Source: JANLYC01 sp963815445
Lineage (GTDB): Bacteria > Actinomycetota > Actinomycetes > Propionibacteriales > Nocardioidaceae
Assembly: GCA_963815445.1 (NCBI GenBank)
Contig: CAWFGV010000011.1
Location: forward strand, 868,001 to 932,000
Direction of reading: 5' to 3'
DNA length: 64,000 nt
Shown piece by piece: positions 32,179 to 40,051 of the stretch; position 1 is the stretch's first letter; each line of letters starts with the position of its first letter. Made by a program: the position numbers and the translations under genes. The notes under the pieces are model-generated. The model ran no database searches. It saw only the letters and a program-made list of their open reading frames with translations, and was not told where the DNA came from.

Positions 32179-32202
32179 GGTGGACCCCGACGGGGCGCCA
32201 CC
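32179..32202 (-). terminator. GC-rich hairpin at the end of the histidine kinase gene
   Basis: GGTGG..CCACC flanking a CCCCG/CGGGG stem directly after the kinase stop codon. There is no U-run, so this is at best a weak terminator or an RNA-stability element between the kinase and pheS. Confidence 0.35.
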
Positions 32203-32203
32203 T

Positions 32204-33247
32204 CTAGCTGACCGCGTCCGGACGTCCGTGAGGAAGCACCACCCGCATGCGTGCGCCGCCGTCGGGTGACCCTTCGACGTGCACCTCGCCCTCGTGGGCG
32301 TCGATGAGGCCACCGACGATGTACAGACCGAGGCCGGATCCCCCGGTCGACCCGTGCTTCCAGAACTTGGTGAAGATGCGTGGCCGGATCTCGGGGCTGA
32401 TGCCGTCGCCGGCGTCATCGACCAGCAGCTCGGCGCCGCCGTCGTCGGTCTCCATGACGGTGACCGTCACATCGCCATCACCGTGCTTGACGGCGTTCTC
32501 GACCAGGTTGGCGACGATCTGCGCGAGCTTGTCCTTGTCCGCCCAGAGCCGGGGCCGCCCGAAGTTGACGAACGAGATCGTCCGTCCGCTCGACATGCTG
32601 ATCGGCTCGAGCTGGGTCGACACGGCCTCGACGAGGTCGACCGGCTCCTTGCGCACGGTGAGGCGGCCGGTGTCGATGCGGGCGACGTCCAGGAGCTCAC
32701 CGATGAGCCGGGTCAGCCGGTCGGCGTCGGCGTCGACGGTGCGCAGCATCAGCTGTTTCTGCGACTCGGTGAACCGGTCCCACTTCGACAGGAGCGTCGC
32801 CGTGAACCCTTTGACACCGGTCAGCGGCGAGCGCAGCTCATGGGCAACCGTGGCCACCAGGTCGGACCGCTCGCGGTCGACGCGCTCGCGTGAGCGTGCA
32901 TCGCGGATCCCCCACGCCGTGGAGACGACCTTGCCTCCCGGCCGGTCGCGGCTCAACCGTCCGGTGACCAGCAGCTCGACTCCGGCCGACGTCTGCCAGG
33001 ACGACTCGAGGAGGCGGCTACGCAGGGACAGGCCGTCATACGGTCGCACTGAGCTGAACCAGTCCGCCCCGCCCAGGTCCTGCAGCGCCATTACGTGCGT
33101 CAGGTGCCGACCGACGGCCTGACCATCAACCTCCAGCAGCCGCTTGGCCGCGCCGTTGACCAGCGTCACGTAGCCGTCTGCGTCCGCCAGCACGATGCCG
33201 TCCGGAAGCGCATCGAACAGCGCAGCGTCGGGACCGACGTCAACCAC
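32204..33247 (-). CDS. orphan PAS-domain sensor histidine kinase
   Basis: 347 aa, soluble. PAS domain at about residues 8-110 (LPDGIVLADADGYVTLVNGAAKRLL), HisKA with phospho-acceptor VAHELRSPLTGVKGF, and HATPase_c with N box VANLVENAVKHGD, G1 VDDAGDGISPEI and G2 GSGLGLYIVGGL. No transmembrane segment, so an internal signal is sensed. No response regulator is beside it. Its position between the TrmH-like methyltransferase and pheS is recurrent in actinobacteria as I recall. Confidence 0.9.
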   Translation of the reverse strand: MVDVGPDAALFDALPDGIVLADADGYVTLVNGAAKRLLEVDGQAVGRHLTHVMALQDLGGADWFSSVRPYDGLSLRSRLLESSWQTSAGVELLVTGRLSRDRPGGKVVSTAWGIRDARSRERVDRERSDLVATVAHELRSPLTGVKGFTATLLSKWDRFTESQKQLMLRTVDADADRLTRLIGELLDVARIDTGRLTVRKEPVDLVEAVSTQLEPISMSSGRTISFVNFGRPRLWADKDKLAQIVANLVENAVKHGDGDVTVTVMETDDGGAELLVDDAGDGISPEIRPRIFTKFWKHGSTGGSGLGLYIVGGLIDAHEGEVHVEGSPDGGARMRVVLPHGRPDAVS

Positions 33248-33384
33248 GCGCGCCTCCCCTTCAGGTCCGAGACCAGGCCGCTCACAGACTAGCCCGCGAC
33301 GTGCAGGGGCCGCAGCCGCGACGCGGCTCGACGGCTCGTCCAGGCACCCTGAATCTGACCGCGTCGGGATGACTGCTCGGGAGG

Positions 33385-33744
33385 TCAGGTGTACAGCGAG
33401 GGGTCGTGTTCCTGCACCTGAAGGACCAGGCCGTCCGGATCGACGACCTGCATGAAGCGTCCGAACGCCTCGTCGGCGATCGGTTCATGGTCGTAACCTG
33501 CGACGTCGAGTCGACGCGCCACTTCTTCCAAGGGCTCGTCGGTCACCAGGGCCAGCTCAACCGTGCCGGCAGCCCGGGGTGGGTCGCCGCCTTGGGCTGA
33601 ATGCAGTCCGACCAGACCGCCGCCGGCGGCCATCTCCGACCACCCGGCAGTGCGGCCACGACGGTCTGCGCTGAGCCCGAGAGCGGCGTAGAAGCGCTCG
33701 GACTCCTCGACGTCGGCAACGAAGCGAATCGGCATGACCTTCAT
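33385..33744 (-). CDS. VOC (glyoxalase/bleomycin-resistance) superfamily protein
   Basis: 119 aa, one VOC unit (beta-alpha-beta-beta-beta pairs): MPIRFVADVEESERFYAALGL, LALVTDEPLEEVARRL, FGRFMQVVDPDGLVLQVQEH. A Glu/His metal set is partly visible (His in GLHSAQ, Glu in VELALV). Start overlaps the stop of the RHH gene (ATGA), an unusually tight link. Ligand unknown. Confidence 0.85.
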   Translation of the reverse strand: MKVMPIRFVADVEESERFYAALGLSADRRGRTAGWSEMAAGGGLVGLHSAQGGDPPRAAGTVELALVTDEPLEEVARRLDVAGYDHEPIADEAFGRFMQVVDPDGLVLQVQEHDPSLYT

Positions 33745-33896
33745 CGAACGGCTCCCTTGCGCAGTTGGGACAGATGGGCGCGCAACGCATCCTCGACCAG
33801 CTGCGACAGTGATGAATTGCGGTCAACTGCTGCATGCTTGGCCGCTCGGATGAGCGCCGGTGGCAGATACACGTTGAACTGTTGCTTGTCGGTCAT
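33741..33896 (-). CDS. ribbon-helix-helix (CopG/Arc-like) DNA-binding protein
   Basis: 51 aa, MTDKQQFNVYLPPALIRAA at the N terminus: the beta ribbon FNVYLPPAL, then helix A (IRAAKHAAVDRN) and helix B (SLSQLVEDALRAHLSQL), the standard RHH_1 pattern of antitoxins and small repressors. An 8-bp palindrome AGCATGCT (33900-33907) lies right at its start and could be its own operator. It is translated with the VOC gene. No recognisable toxin is adjacent. Confidence 0.85.
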   Translation of the reverse strand: MTDKQQFNVYLPPALIRAAKHAAVDRNSSLSQLVEDALRAHLSQLRKGAVR

Positions 33897-33909
33897 GCAA
33901 GCATGCTAG
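33893..33909 (-). promoter_or_regulatory. palindromic possible operator of the RHH-VOC pair
   Basis: Plus strand TCATGCAAGCATGCTAG includes the perfect palindrome AGCATGCT and two GCATG/CATGC half repeats, overlapping the RHH start codon. RHH proteins typically bind such short repeated 4-5 bp half-sites. Observation by eye; no binding evidence. Confidence 0.4.
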
Positions 33910-33990
33910 CAACGGAGCGGAAGCCGATCGGACGGACCGTGGCAACCGCCCGCCTGCGTGGCCGGTCGTTCCCTTGAGCTCTGGGTTCAG

Positions 33991-34809
33991 TCAGCCGCGG
34001 CGTTGGGCCCGCGCGGAGGTGTAGAGGCAGATCGCGGCCGCCGTCGCCAGGTTGAGGCTCTCGGCGCGGCCGTAGATCGGCAGCCGGACCACCTGGTCGG
34101 CCAGGGCGGCGGTGTCGGGCTCGATGCCCCACGCCTCGTTGCCGAACAGCCAGGCCGTAGGTCGGGACAACTGCCCGGTGTCGAGAAGGTCATCCACGTC
34201 GACCCGGCCTGCACCGTCGGCGGCCAGCACCTGCAGCCCGGCGGACCTGATCGCGGCGACCGCGTCAGCGACGCCAGCTCCGGAGACGACCGGTAGATGG
34301 AACACGGACCCGGCACTGGCGCGGACGGCCTTGCCGTTGTAGGGGTCCACGGACTCCCCCGCAAAGACGACCAGTCCGGCACCAGCGGCATCGGCACAGC
34401 GGATCACTGTTCCGGCATTGCCGGGGTCGCGGATGTGCGCGCACACCACGACAAGATCGGGCTGCGAGGCCAGCGAGGCCTCGAGGGTCACATCGAGGAG
34501 CCGGCACACGGCGACGACGCCCTGCGGGCTCACCGTGTCCGACAGCGAGGCCAGCGCATCGTCGTCGGCCTGCTGCCAGTCGACACCCGACACGGTCGCC
34601 GCCGCACGGAGGTCGGTATGACGCTCGGTGGCCTGCGCGGTGGCGAACAGCTCGAGCACGCACGGACCACCCGCGCCGTCGTACGCGAGCGCCTCGCGAA
34701 CGGCCTGCGGCCCTTCCGCGAGGAAGCGCCGAGCCGTGGTCCGCCCGGCTCGGCGCTTCAGTGCGCGGGCGGCCTTGACACGAGCCGACCGCGAGGTCAG
34801 GACTGTCAG
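33991..34809 (-). CDS. TrmH/SpoU family RNA 2'-O-methyltransferase
   Basis: About 272 aa. N-terminal substrate-binding domain (LKRRAGRTTARRFLAEGPQAVREAL), then the SPOUT knot: motif 1 VVVCAHIRDPGNAGTVIRCADAAGA, motif 2 WLFGNEAWGI, motif 3 LPIYGRAESLNLATAAAICLY. No ATG/GTG is available near the expected N terminus; the best-fitting initiator is CTG at 34809 (sequence CTGA overlapping the rplT stop) or a still unidentified start. Follows rplT as in many actinobacteria. Site in rRNA or tRNA unknown. Confidence 0.9.
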   Translation of the reverse strand: MTVLTSRSARVKAARALKRRAGRTTARRFLAEGPQAVREALAYDGAGGPCVLELFATAQATERHTDLRAAATVSGVDWQQADDDALASLSDTVSPQGVVAVCRLLDVTLEASLASQPDLVVVCAHIRDPGNAGTVIRCADAAGAGLVVFAGESVDPYNGKAVRASAGSVFHLPVVSGAGVADAVAAIRSAGLQVLAADGAGRVDVDDLLDTGQLSRPTAWLFGNEAWGIEPDTAALADQVVRLPIYGRAESLNLATAAAICLYTSARAQRRG

Positions 34810-35186
34810 GCGGGTGCCTTCTCGGCCTGGGCGGGAACGTGCGCCCGGGCGACCTCGACGAGCGCCACGAACGCGGCGTTGTCGTTGACCGCGAGGTCGG
34901 CGAGGATCTTGCGGTCGACCTCGACACCGGCCTCGCGCAGGCCCTGGATGAACCGGTTGTAGGTCATGCCGTTGGCGCGGGCGCCGGCGTTGATCCGCTG
35001 GATCCACAGCCGCCGGAACTCGCCCTTCTTGGCGCGACGGTCGCGATAGCTGTAGACCAGCGAGTGGGTGACCTGCTCCTTGGCCTTGCGGTACAGCCGG
35101 GAGCGTTGCCCCCGGTAGCCGGCGGCCTTCTCGAGGGTCTCCCGGCGCTTCTTCTGGGCGTTGACCGCCCTCTTGACGCGTGCCAC
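34806..35186 (-). CDS. rplT: 50S ribosomal protein L20
   Basis: 126 aa, MARVKRAVNAQKKRRETLEKA start, RLWIQRINAGAR and YNRFIQGLREAGVEVDRKILADLAV: classical L20. Very basic N terminus. The C-terminal tail (EVARAHVPAQAEKAPA) is slightly extended. Operon with infC and rpmI. Confidence 0.97.
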   Translation of the reverse strand: MARVKRAVNAQKKRRETLEKAAGYRGQRSRLYRKAKEQVTHSLVYSYRDRRAKKGEFRRLWIQRINAGARANGMTYNRFIQGLREAGVEVDRKILADLAVNDNAAFVALVEVARAHVPAQAEKAPA

Positions 35187-35248
35187 TTCTTACTCCTTGA
35201 AACTCAGGTGATCGCGGACGGGACGTCCGAGCATCCGTTGGCCGGCAG

Positions 35249-35461
35249 CTACTTGCCTAGCAGCTTCTTGACACGCTTGACGTCGGCTTTGTCGACGTCC
35301 ACGGCGCCGGCGTTGCGTCGGTGCTTCTTGCGGCTTCCGCTGATCGGCGCGGATGCGAACGCAGCGCCGGACTTCCGATTGGCCTGCAGGCGTCGGATCT
35401 TTCCCGATCCGGTCACCTTGTATCGCTTGCTCGCTCCCGAGTGCGGCTTCATCTTCGGCAT
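35249..35461 (-). CDS. rpmI: 50S ribosomal protein L35
   Basis: 70 aa starting MPKMKPHSGASKRYKVTGSGKIRR, the invariant L35 N terminus. The middle (KSGAAFASAPISGSRKKHRRN) is more Ala/Ser-rich than the usual HxxxxKS(S/T)RxxR pattern, and the end is DVKRVKKLLGK. Located between infC and rplT. Confidence 0.95.
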   Translation of the reverse strand: MPKMKPHSGASKRYKVTGSGKIRRLQANRKSGAAFASAPISGSRKKHRRNAGAVDVDKADVKRVKKLLGK

Positions 35462-35552
35462 GGTGGCCGGTCTCCGTCTCTTTCGCTTGCTGACAGGGGA
35501 TTGTCGCTGTGTTGCGCGGGGCCGCCGGTGCGGTCCCGGTGTGGTGGTCGAG

Positions 35553-36233
35553 TCACATGTCCGGGTCGAGGCTCTCCGAGCGACGCGGGGCCTTCTTCGG
35601 CGGCTCCTTCGCTGCGGCGGAACGCTGCTCTTCCCGCTCGGCGTGTTCGAGCGCCCGATCGGCTGCCCGGGCGGCAGCTCGTTCGTCTCGCTCAGCCTTG
35701 GCTTCCGCCTTGGCCTCGGACTTCTTCCGGTGCGGGCCGAGCACCATGATCATGTTGCGGCCGTCCTGCTTGGGCGAGGACTCGACGAAGCCGAGCTCCT
35801 CGACGTCGCCCGCCAGGCGCTGCAGCAACCGGTACCCGAGCTCGGGTCGGTGCTGTTCGCGGCCACGGAACATGATCGTGATCTTGACCTTGTCGCCCTG
35901 TTTGAGGAAGCGCACGACGTGACCTTTCTTGGTCTCGTAGTCGTGGGCGTCGATCTTGGGACGAAGCTTCATTTCCTTGATGACCGTGTTGGTCTGGTTG
36001 CGCCGTGTCTCGCGTGCCTTCTGGGCGTTCTCGTACTTGAACTTCCCGTAGTCCATGAGCTTGCACACCGGCGGGCGTGCTGTCGGTGCGACCTCGACGA
36101 GGTCGAGGTCGGCCTCCTGCGCGAGGCGCAAGGCATCGTCGATACGAACAATGCCGACCTGCTCGCCGTTCGGCCCGACCAGACGTACTTCGGGAACGCG
36201 GATACGGTCGTTGACGCGCAACTCCGTGCTGAT
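35553..36233 (-). CDS. infC: translation initiation factor IF-3, non-canonical ATC start
   Basis: IF-3 binds the 30S subunit and proofreads start codons. The recognisable protein begins (I)STELRVNDRIRVPEVRLVG, followed by the linker KARETRRNQTNTVIKEMKLRP and the C domain (VKITIMFRGREQHRPELGYRLLQRL), then a charged Ala/Glu/Arg tail of about 40 residues. The codon at the expected start is ATC (36231-36233), preceded by AGGAGG four bases upstream; no ATG or GTG lies at the right place. Rare AUU/AUC/AUA initiators are a known autoregulatory feature of infC. 226 residues. Confidence 0.92.
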   Translation of the reverse strand: MSTELRVNDRIRVPEVRLVGPNGEQVGIVRIDDALRLAQEADLDLVEVAPTARPPVCKLMDYGKFKYENAQKARETRRNQTNTVIKEMKLRPKIDAHDYETKKGHVVRFLKQGDKVKITIMFRGREQHRPELGYRLLQRLAGDVEELGFVESSPKQDGRNMIMVLGPHRKKSEAKAEAKAERDERAAARAADRALEHAEREEQRSAAAKEPPKKAPRRSESLDPDM

Positions 36234-36605
36234 GAGTCCTCCTGTTGTCGGTTCACTGGTCCTGACCCGTCGACCCCTTCGCCGCCCCGCTCCCGCTGGA
36301 GCCGGCCAACAAAAAAGGCCTCCGTGCCTACGCACGAAAGCCACATCCTCGCCGCCGGAGCGACGCTGGGCGATCCACCGCAGCGCGTGCCGTGCCTGCT
36401 CAGCCCGCTCAACGGTGTCTCGCGACCGGAACCCGACGACCTCACGGTCGTTGCGGGTGGGAGGTGGCCTCCGCTTGTGCATCTGTCATAACGTCGGACC
36501 GCAGTCTGACGATTCCCAAGAGGACGGCTGCGGACAACCGACGACAGAATGGTCGGAAGCAAGACTAGCAGCCGGTATGTCCGCTCGTCACATCAGACGC
36601 AGGCA
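36234..36605 (-). other. infC leader region (gene-free), contains a terminator
   Basis: 372 bp between the SseB-like gene and infC. It carries the terminator hairpin at 36311-36342 and a strong Shine-Dalgarno. A frame from 36482 is open into infC but begins mid-leader and has no independent support, so it is not called as a gene. Promoter candidates are weak: TTGTCC...AATCGT and GTCAGA...TTATGA (minus strand, about 36480-36540). Confidence 0.6.
36311..36342 (-). terminator. rho-independent terminator / putative attenuator in the infC leader
   Basis: Minus strand GGCTTTCGTGC (36332-36342) pairs with GCACGGAGGCC (36317-36327), 11 bp including two G-U pairs, with loop GTAG, followed by TTTTTT (36311-36316). 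It lies about 80 nt upstream of the infC start and about 260 bp below the SseB-like gene. Confidence 0.75.
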
Positions 36606-37100
36606 CTAGCCATCGCTGACCCAGGCAAGGCCGTGCGGTGCCGCCGCCAGCCGATGGCCTTGCGCGAGCTGCTGCAGCTCCGGCGTCTCGACCACGAACA
36701 TCGTGGGTCCGGCGACGTCGACCACCAACGCCGCCGCACCTTCCTGCAGCGCCGAGCCCGCGGCATCGCGAATCGTGACGGGAACCGGTCGTGCCTGCGG
36801 ATTCCAGGTCGTCAGCGCAGCCAGGCTGGTGAACGCCAGCAGCGCGGTCCGACCATCACGTCCGCGCATGAGAACGGTGGCGATGTCAGCGCTCTTGTCC
36901 CGGGACAGACCTGCGTCGTCGACCTCGGTCTCACCGAGCAGCGCAACCACCGGGACGAGCAGTCGCGCCCGCGAGAGCGCGACGAGCACCGGGGAGTTGC
37001 GGCCGTCGACGCGGTAGCCGCGAAGGGCTGCGGCCAGCTCATCGTCGGCAGCACCGTCGTCAGCCGCGAATCCCGGATCCGGCAGCGACCTCTCCACCAC
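36606..37100 (-). CDS. SseB-family protein
   Basis: 164 aa matching the actinobacterial SseB-like fold: NSPVLVALSRARLLVPVVALLGE near the N terminus, then MRGRDGRTALLAFTSLAALTTWNPQARPVPV and a hydrophobic beta segment ALQEGAAALVVDVAGP. No catalytic motif or membrane segment. SseB proteins near infC are common in actinobacteria; function unresolved. Confidence 0.85.
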   Translation of the reverse strand: MVERSLPDPGFAADDGAADDELAAALRGYRVDGRNSPVLVALSRARLLVPVVALLGETEVDDAGLSRDKSADIATVLMRGRDGRTALLAFTSLAALTTWNPQARPVPVTIRDAAGSALQEGAAALVVDVAGPTMFVVETPELQQLAQGHRLAAAPHGLAWVSDG

Positions 37101-37138
37101 AAAAACCTACCGCCTCACGCACTGCCCTCGGGGCCTCC

Positions 37139-37184
37139 CGTTTGCCTAGTGAACAAGCCGGATGGATAGTCAACTAGGCAAACG
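37139..37184. promoter_or_regulatory. 12-bp inverted repeat (possible operator)
   Basis: CGTTTGCCTAGT (37139-37150) and ACTAGGCAAACG (37173-37184) are perfect inverted copies separated by 22 bases. A third GCCTAG lies at about 37186-37191. It sits between the divergent SseB-like and kinase-like genes, 25 bp before the latter start. No T-run follows, so an operator for a dimeric regulator is favoured over a terminator. Confidence 0.65.
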
Positions 37185-37208
37185 CGCCTAGGGAACTGGA
37201 GAGCTGCC

Positions 37209-37802
37209 TTGGTCACTTCGGCCGCCGGAGGCACTGACGACCTGGCGCACGCGCCCAGCCGCATCGTGACGACGCTGCTCGAGCGCGCCCCCCGATGCGG
37301 ATCGACCCGGGTCCTCGCCATTGACGGGCCGGCTGGATCGGGGAAGACAACGCTGGCCGAGGGGGTCCGCGCCGAGCTGGTGGGCCGCTCGGTCAGCCCC
37401 GTCGTCGTTCACCTGGATGACCTGTATGACGGCTGGACCGGTCTCGACGAGACGTTGGCACCGCGGGTCGAGCGACAGGTCCTCGCACCGCTCGCGACGG
37501 GCGAGCCCGCCCGGTGGCAACGCTACGACTGGACAGCCGGACGCTTCGCCGGCTGGGACACCTTCCCGCCCCCGACGGTCCTGGTGCTCGAAGGCTGCGG
37601 GTCCGGGGCAAGACCGCTCACGGCATACACGAGCCTGCTCGTGTGGCTCGAGGCCGACCCGGACGAGCGGATCCGGCGCGGCGTCGCCCGCGACGGTGAG
37701 CAGGTGCTTCCGCACTGGCTCGCGTGGACGGATCTCGAGGCCGCCCACTTCAAAGCCCACGACACCCGTGCCCGGGCTGACGTCCACCTCAGCAGCGACT
37801 GA
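37209..37802 (+). CDS. uridine-kinase-like P-loop NTPase
   Basis: 197 aa. Walker A AIDGPAGSGKTTLAEG at about residues 37-52, VVHLDDLYDGWTGLDE (nucleoside/phosphate site), RYDWTAGRFAGWDTF and the lid region DEQVLPHW. Resembles the uridine kinase/phosphoribulokinase-like family, commonly annotated as '(d)CMP kinase or uridine kinase' in actinobacteria. TTG at 37209 has GGAG upstream. Ends 14 bp inside the convergent GNAT gene. Confidence 0.8.
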   Translation: MVTSAAGGTDDLAHAPSRIVTTLLERAPRCGSTRVLAIDGPAGSGKTTLAEGVRAELVGRSVSPVVVHLDDLYDGWTGLDETLAPRVERQVLAPLATGEPARWQRYDWTAGRFAGWDTFPPPTVLVLEGCGSGARPLTAYTSLLVWLEADPDERIRRGVARDGEQVLPHWLAWTDLEAAHFKAHDTRARADVHLSSD

Positions 37803-38340
37803 GCACGCCGGCCTTCAACCGGCCATGAACGTGGCTGTCCCACCGCACCCCGGCTGCGTCCCGGAAGCCGCCTCGCTCCGTGCCCTCGAGGGCATATCCG
37901 GCCTTCTCGGCGACCCGACAGGACGCCGGGTTCGCGACCGAGTGCGGCAGTCTCAGTCGTTCCAACCCGACCACGTCGAACACGTACGCCGTCATGGCCA
38001 CCAACGCGGCGGTCGCCACGCCTCGACCCCGGGCCCACGGTGCGGTCCGATAGGCCACCCAGGCGTCGAGCTGGTCGGCGTCGATGTTGCACACATAGGC
38101 CTGCCCCACCAGTGCGTCCTCCTCATGGACGGTCCACACCGCCGCAGACCCGCCGGACCAGTCGCTACTCCGACGCAGCCAATCCCGAACGCTGTCCAGC
38201 GTGAGCGTCGCCGGACCCGGATGCCACTGCCGCACATCGGGATCGGTCAGCATCGCGAGGGCGGCTTCGGCGTCCTCGGGACGCGGCGGCCGGAGCTCCA
38301 AGTCGCCCGCAGCAAGCGTGACGTGCTCGAGCGCCTTCAC
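37789..38340 (-). CDS. GNAT N-acetyltransferase (RimJ-like)
   Basis: 183 aa single GNAT domain: LRPPRPEDAEAALAMLTDPDVRQWH, acetyl-CoA loop YRTAPWARGRGVATAALVAM, LERLRLPHSVANPASCRVAEKAGY. Fits the ribosomal-protein/amino-group acetyltransferase_3 type. Coupled to the next GNAT gene by ATGA. Substrate unknown. Confidence 0.87.
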   Translation of the reverse strand: MKALEHVTLAAGDLELRPPRPEDAEAALAMLTDPDVRQWHPGPATLTLDSVRDWLRRSSDWSGGSAAVWTVHEEDALVGQAYVCNIDADQLDAWVAYRTAPWARGRGVATAALVAMTAYVFDVVGLERLRLPHSVANPASCRVAEKAGYALEGTERGGFRDAAGVRWDSHVHGRLKAGVLSRC

Positions 38341-39356
38341 CGTCCGGCCAGCCTCAGCTCGTAGGTCGCGGTTCGACTCTCGACGCGGTATCCGTGCCGC
38401 TCGTACAGCCCGAACGCGCCGGTCGGGTTGTTGGTGTCGACGTCCAGCGACGACTCGTGGAAACCGGCGTCCTTGTACGAGGTCAGGGCGTGACGCAGCA
38501 GACCCGACGCGATCCCACGGCCGCGCATCTCCCGACGTACGCCGATCTTGGCCAGGTATGCCTCGCGACGTCCCGTCACCTGCTCGTGCGCGTCGAACTC
38601 ACTCGTCAGCAGATAGCCGACCACATGATCTGGCCGGTCGTCCGGGACGAGCGCCCAGGACACGTCGAACCGCGAGTTCCGTGTCCCGTCGACCCACTGC
38701 TCCCACATCCCCGGTGTCCACGGCACCGAGCCCCAGTGGTCGACGAACGCGGCGTTGTGCGCGGCCAGAGTCGCCGCACTGAGGCTCCGGTCGTAGGTGC
38801 GGAGGTGATGGCCGTCGGGCCAGGCCACCTCGACACGCTCCGGTTGGTCGCCGGTATCGAGGTGCGCCCGCATCGTCGCCGACCAGTTCGCGGCGGTGAA
38901 GCCGGCCTCTTCAAGCAGCGCAACCTGATCCGCCCGAGCCAGGAAGGCGGTCACCTGCAGCCGCGTCTCGACAGTCGGGTGGCGTTCCTGCTGGAGCCGC
39001 CGGGTGCGGCTCACAGCCCACGCGAGCCCGTGCCGACCCAGGCCTCGCCCGCGGTGACGGGGATCCACCACGCCTTCGCCGTGGACGCGCCAATGGTCGG
39101 TGACCGCCTCGCGTGGCATGAGTCCGGCGAAGGCAACCATCGTGGTGCCGACCCAGCCGCTGGTCCGGTCCTCGTATCCCGTCGCCGGGTCGGCCAGCTC
39201 TTCCGCGAGGTCGGCCTCGCTGTAGTGCTCGCCGGTCCGGTCCACAGCTTCGGCCCGCGCCAGCAGCTCGTTCCAGGCGGGTATGTCGTCGGCCGTCACC
39301 GGTCGCCACGCGACAGTCGCGTCCTCGGGACCCTCGGTCGTCGGGGTGGTATCCAT
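38337..39356 (-). CDS. double-GNAT-domain acetyltransferase
   Basis: 339 aa with two GNAT folds. The N-terminal one is degenerate (GVVDPRHRGRGLGRHGLAWAV); the C-terminal one carries the canonical acetyl-CoA site IGVRREMRGRGIASGLLRHAL and NNPTGAFGLYERHGYRV. Mycothiol synthase (MshD) has a similar two-domain layout but a different sequence pattern, so I do not assign it. In operon with the single-domain GNAT. Confidence 0.83.
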   Translation of the reverse strand: MDTTPTTEGPEDATVAWRPVTADDIPAWNELLARAEAVDRTGEHYSEADLAEELADPATGYEDRTSGWVGTTMVAFAGLMPREAVTDHWRVHGEGVVDPRHRGRGLGRHGLAWAVSRTRRLQQERHPTVETRLQVTAFLARADQVALLEEAGFTAANWSATMRAHLDTGDQPERVEVAWPDGHHLRTYDRSLSAATLAAHNAAFVDHWGSVPWTPGMWEQWVDGTRNSRFDVSWALVPDDRPDHVVGYLLTSEFDAHEQVTGRREAYLAKIGVRREMRGRGIASGLLRHALTSYKDAGFHESSLDVDTNNPTGAFGLYERHGYRVESRTATYELRLAGR

Positions 39357-39424
39357 GGGTGCACCTTAGAGATGTCGTGGCGGCGTCCTCACCAGGTTTT
39401 CCGGGTGGCCGCCACTCGAGCAGG

Positions 39425-39950
39425 CTAGAGCCGCCGCACTGCGTCCGGCCTTCGTGGCGGTCCGAGCCGTTCGAACAGGGTCGTCGTGAGTTGTTGCCAC
39501 TCGTCCTCGGGGACCGCCTCCGTGGGGACCATCAAGAAGGTCAGCCGTCTGCGTCGGTCGAGGTTGCGGACGAAGATCAGCGCGTCACGTCGAAGCGACC
39601 ACGCCGTGAAGTAGTCCCAGCCGAACGAGACCGCCACCAGCCCTTGGGTGACGATGCCATCGGGAGAGAACGTGATGACCCGGTGCAGCCCCTGGTGGGT
39701 GGCGTAGTTGCGGCGAAACCGGCGTACCTGGACTGCGACGAGCAGCGGCCCCTCGACGACCAGGAGCAACCCCAGCAGAACGAACCAGCCCGAGTGGGCG
39801 GCGACGCCGGCTCCCACGCAGGCGAGCCCGGACAGCACGACGGCACCCGCCAGGTAGAACAGCCCGCGCCGAAGCCACAGGGCGGTCCGCACCACCTCGT
39901 CCACGTTCTGGACGTACTCGTAGCGGAACAGGCCCGCACCGTCGTTCACC
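39425..39950 (-). CDS. YcxB-like membrane protein
   Basis: About 175 aa. Two adjacent membrane helices (GLFYLAGAVVLSGLACVGAGVAA and WFVLLGLLLVVEGPLLVAVQV), then a cytoplasmic beta domain with HRVITFSPDGIVTQ and WDYFTAWSLRRDALIFV, the YcxB-like pattern. GTG 39950 is the likeliest start; no clear ribosome site is seen and TTG codons lie further upstream. Function unknown. Confidence 0.7.
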
Positions 39951-40051
39951 CCTGGAGGGTACGGGCTCAACCCCCCACAGCGGCGCAAAACCGACGTTCA
40001 GCCCCTCGAACGGCCAGGGCAGCCCGGGCGTCCGATCGCTCGGCCGCGGCG

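Noticed and set aside
33741..33896. Classical toxin-antitoxin module
   Set aside because: RHH gene resembles an antitoxin but no PIN, ParE, RelE or HicA-like toxin is beside it; partner is a VOC protein.
36234..36482. N-terminal extension of IF-3 from an upstream start at 36482
   Set aside because: The extension (MHKRRPPPTRND...) would translate through the terminator hairpin and lacks similarity; homology begins at ISTELRVND.
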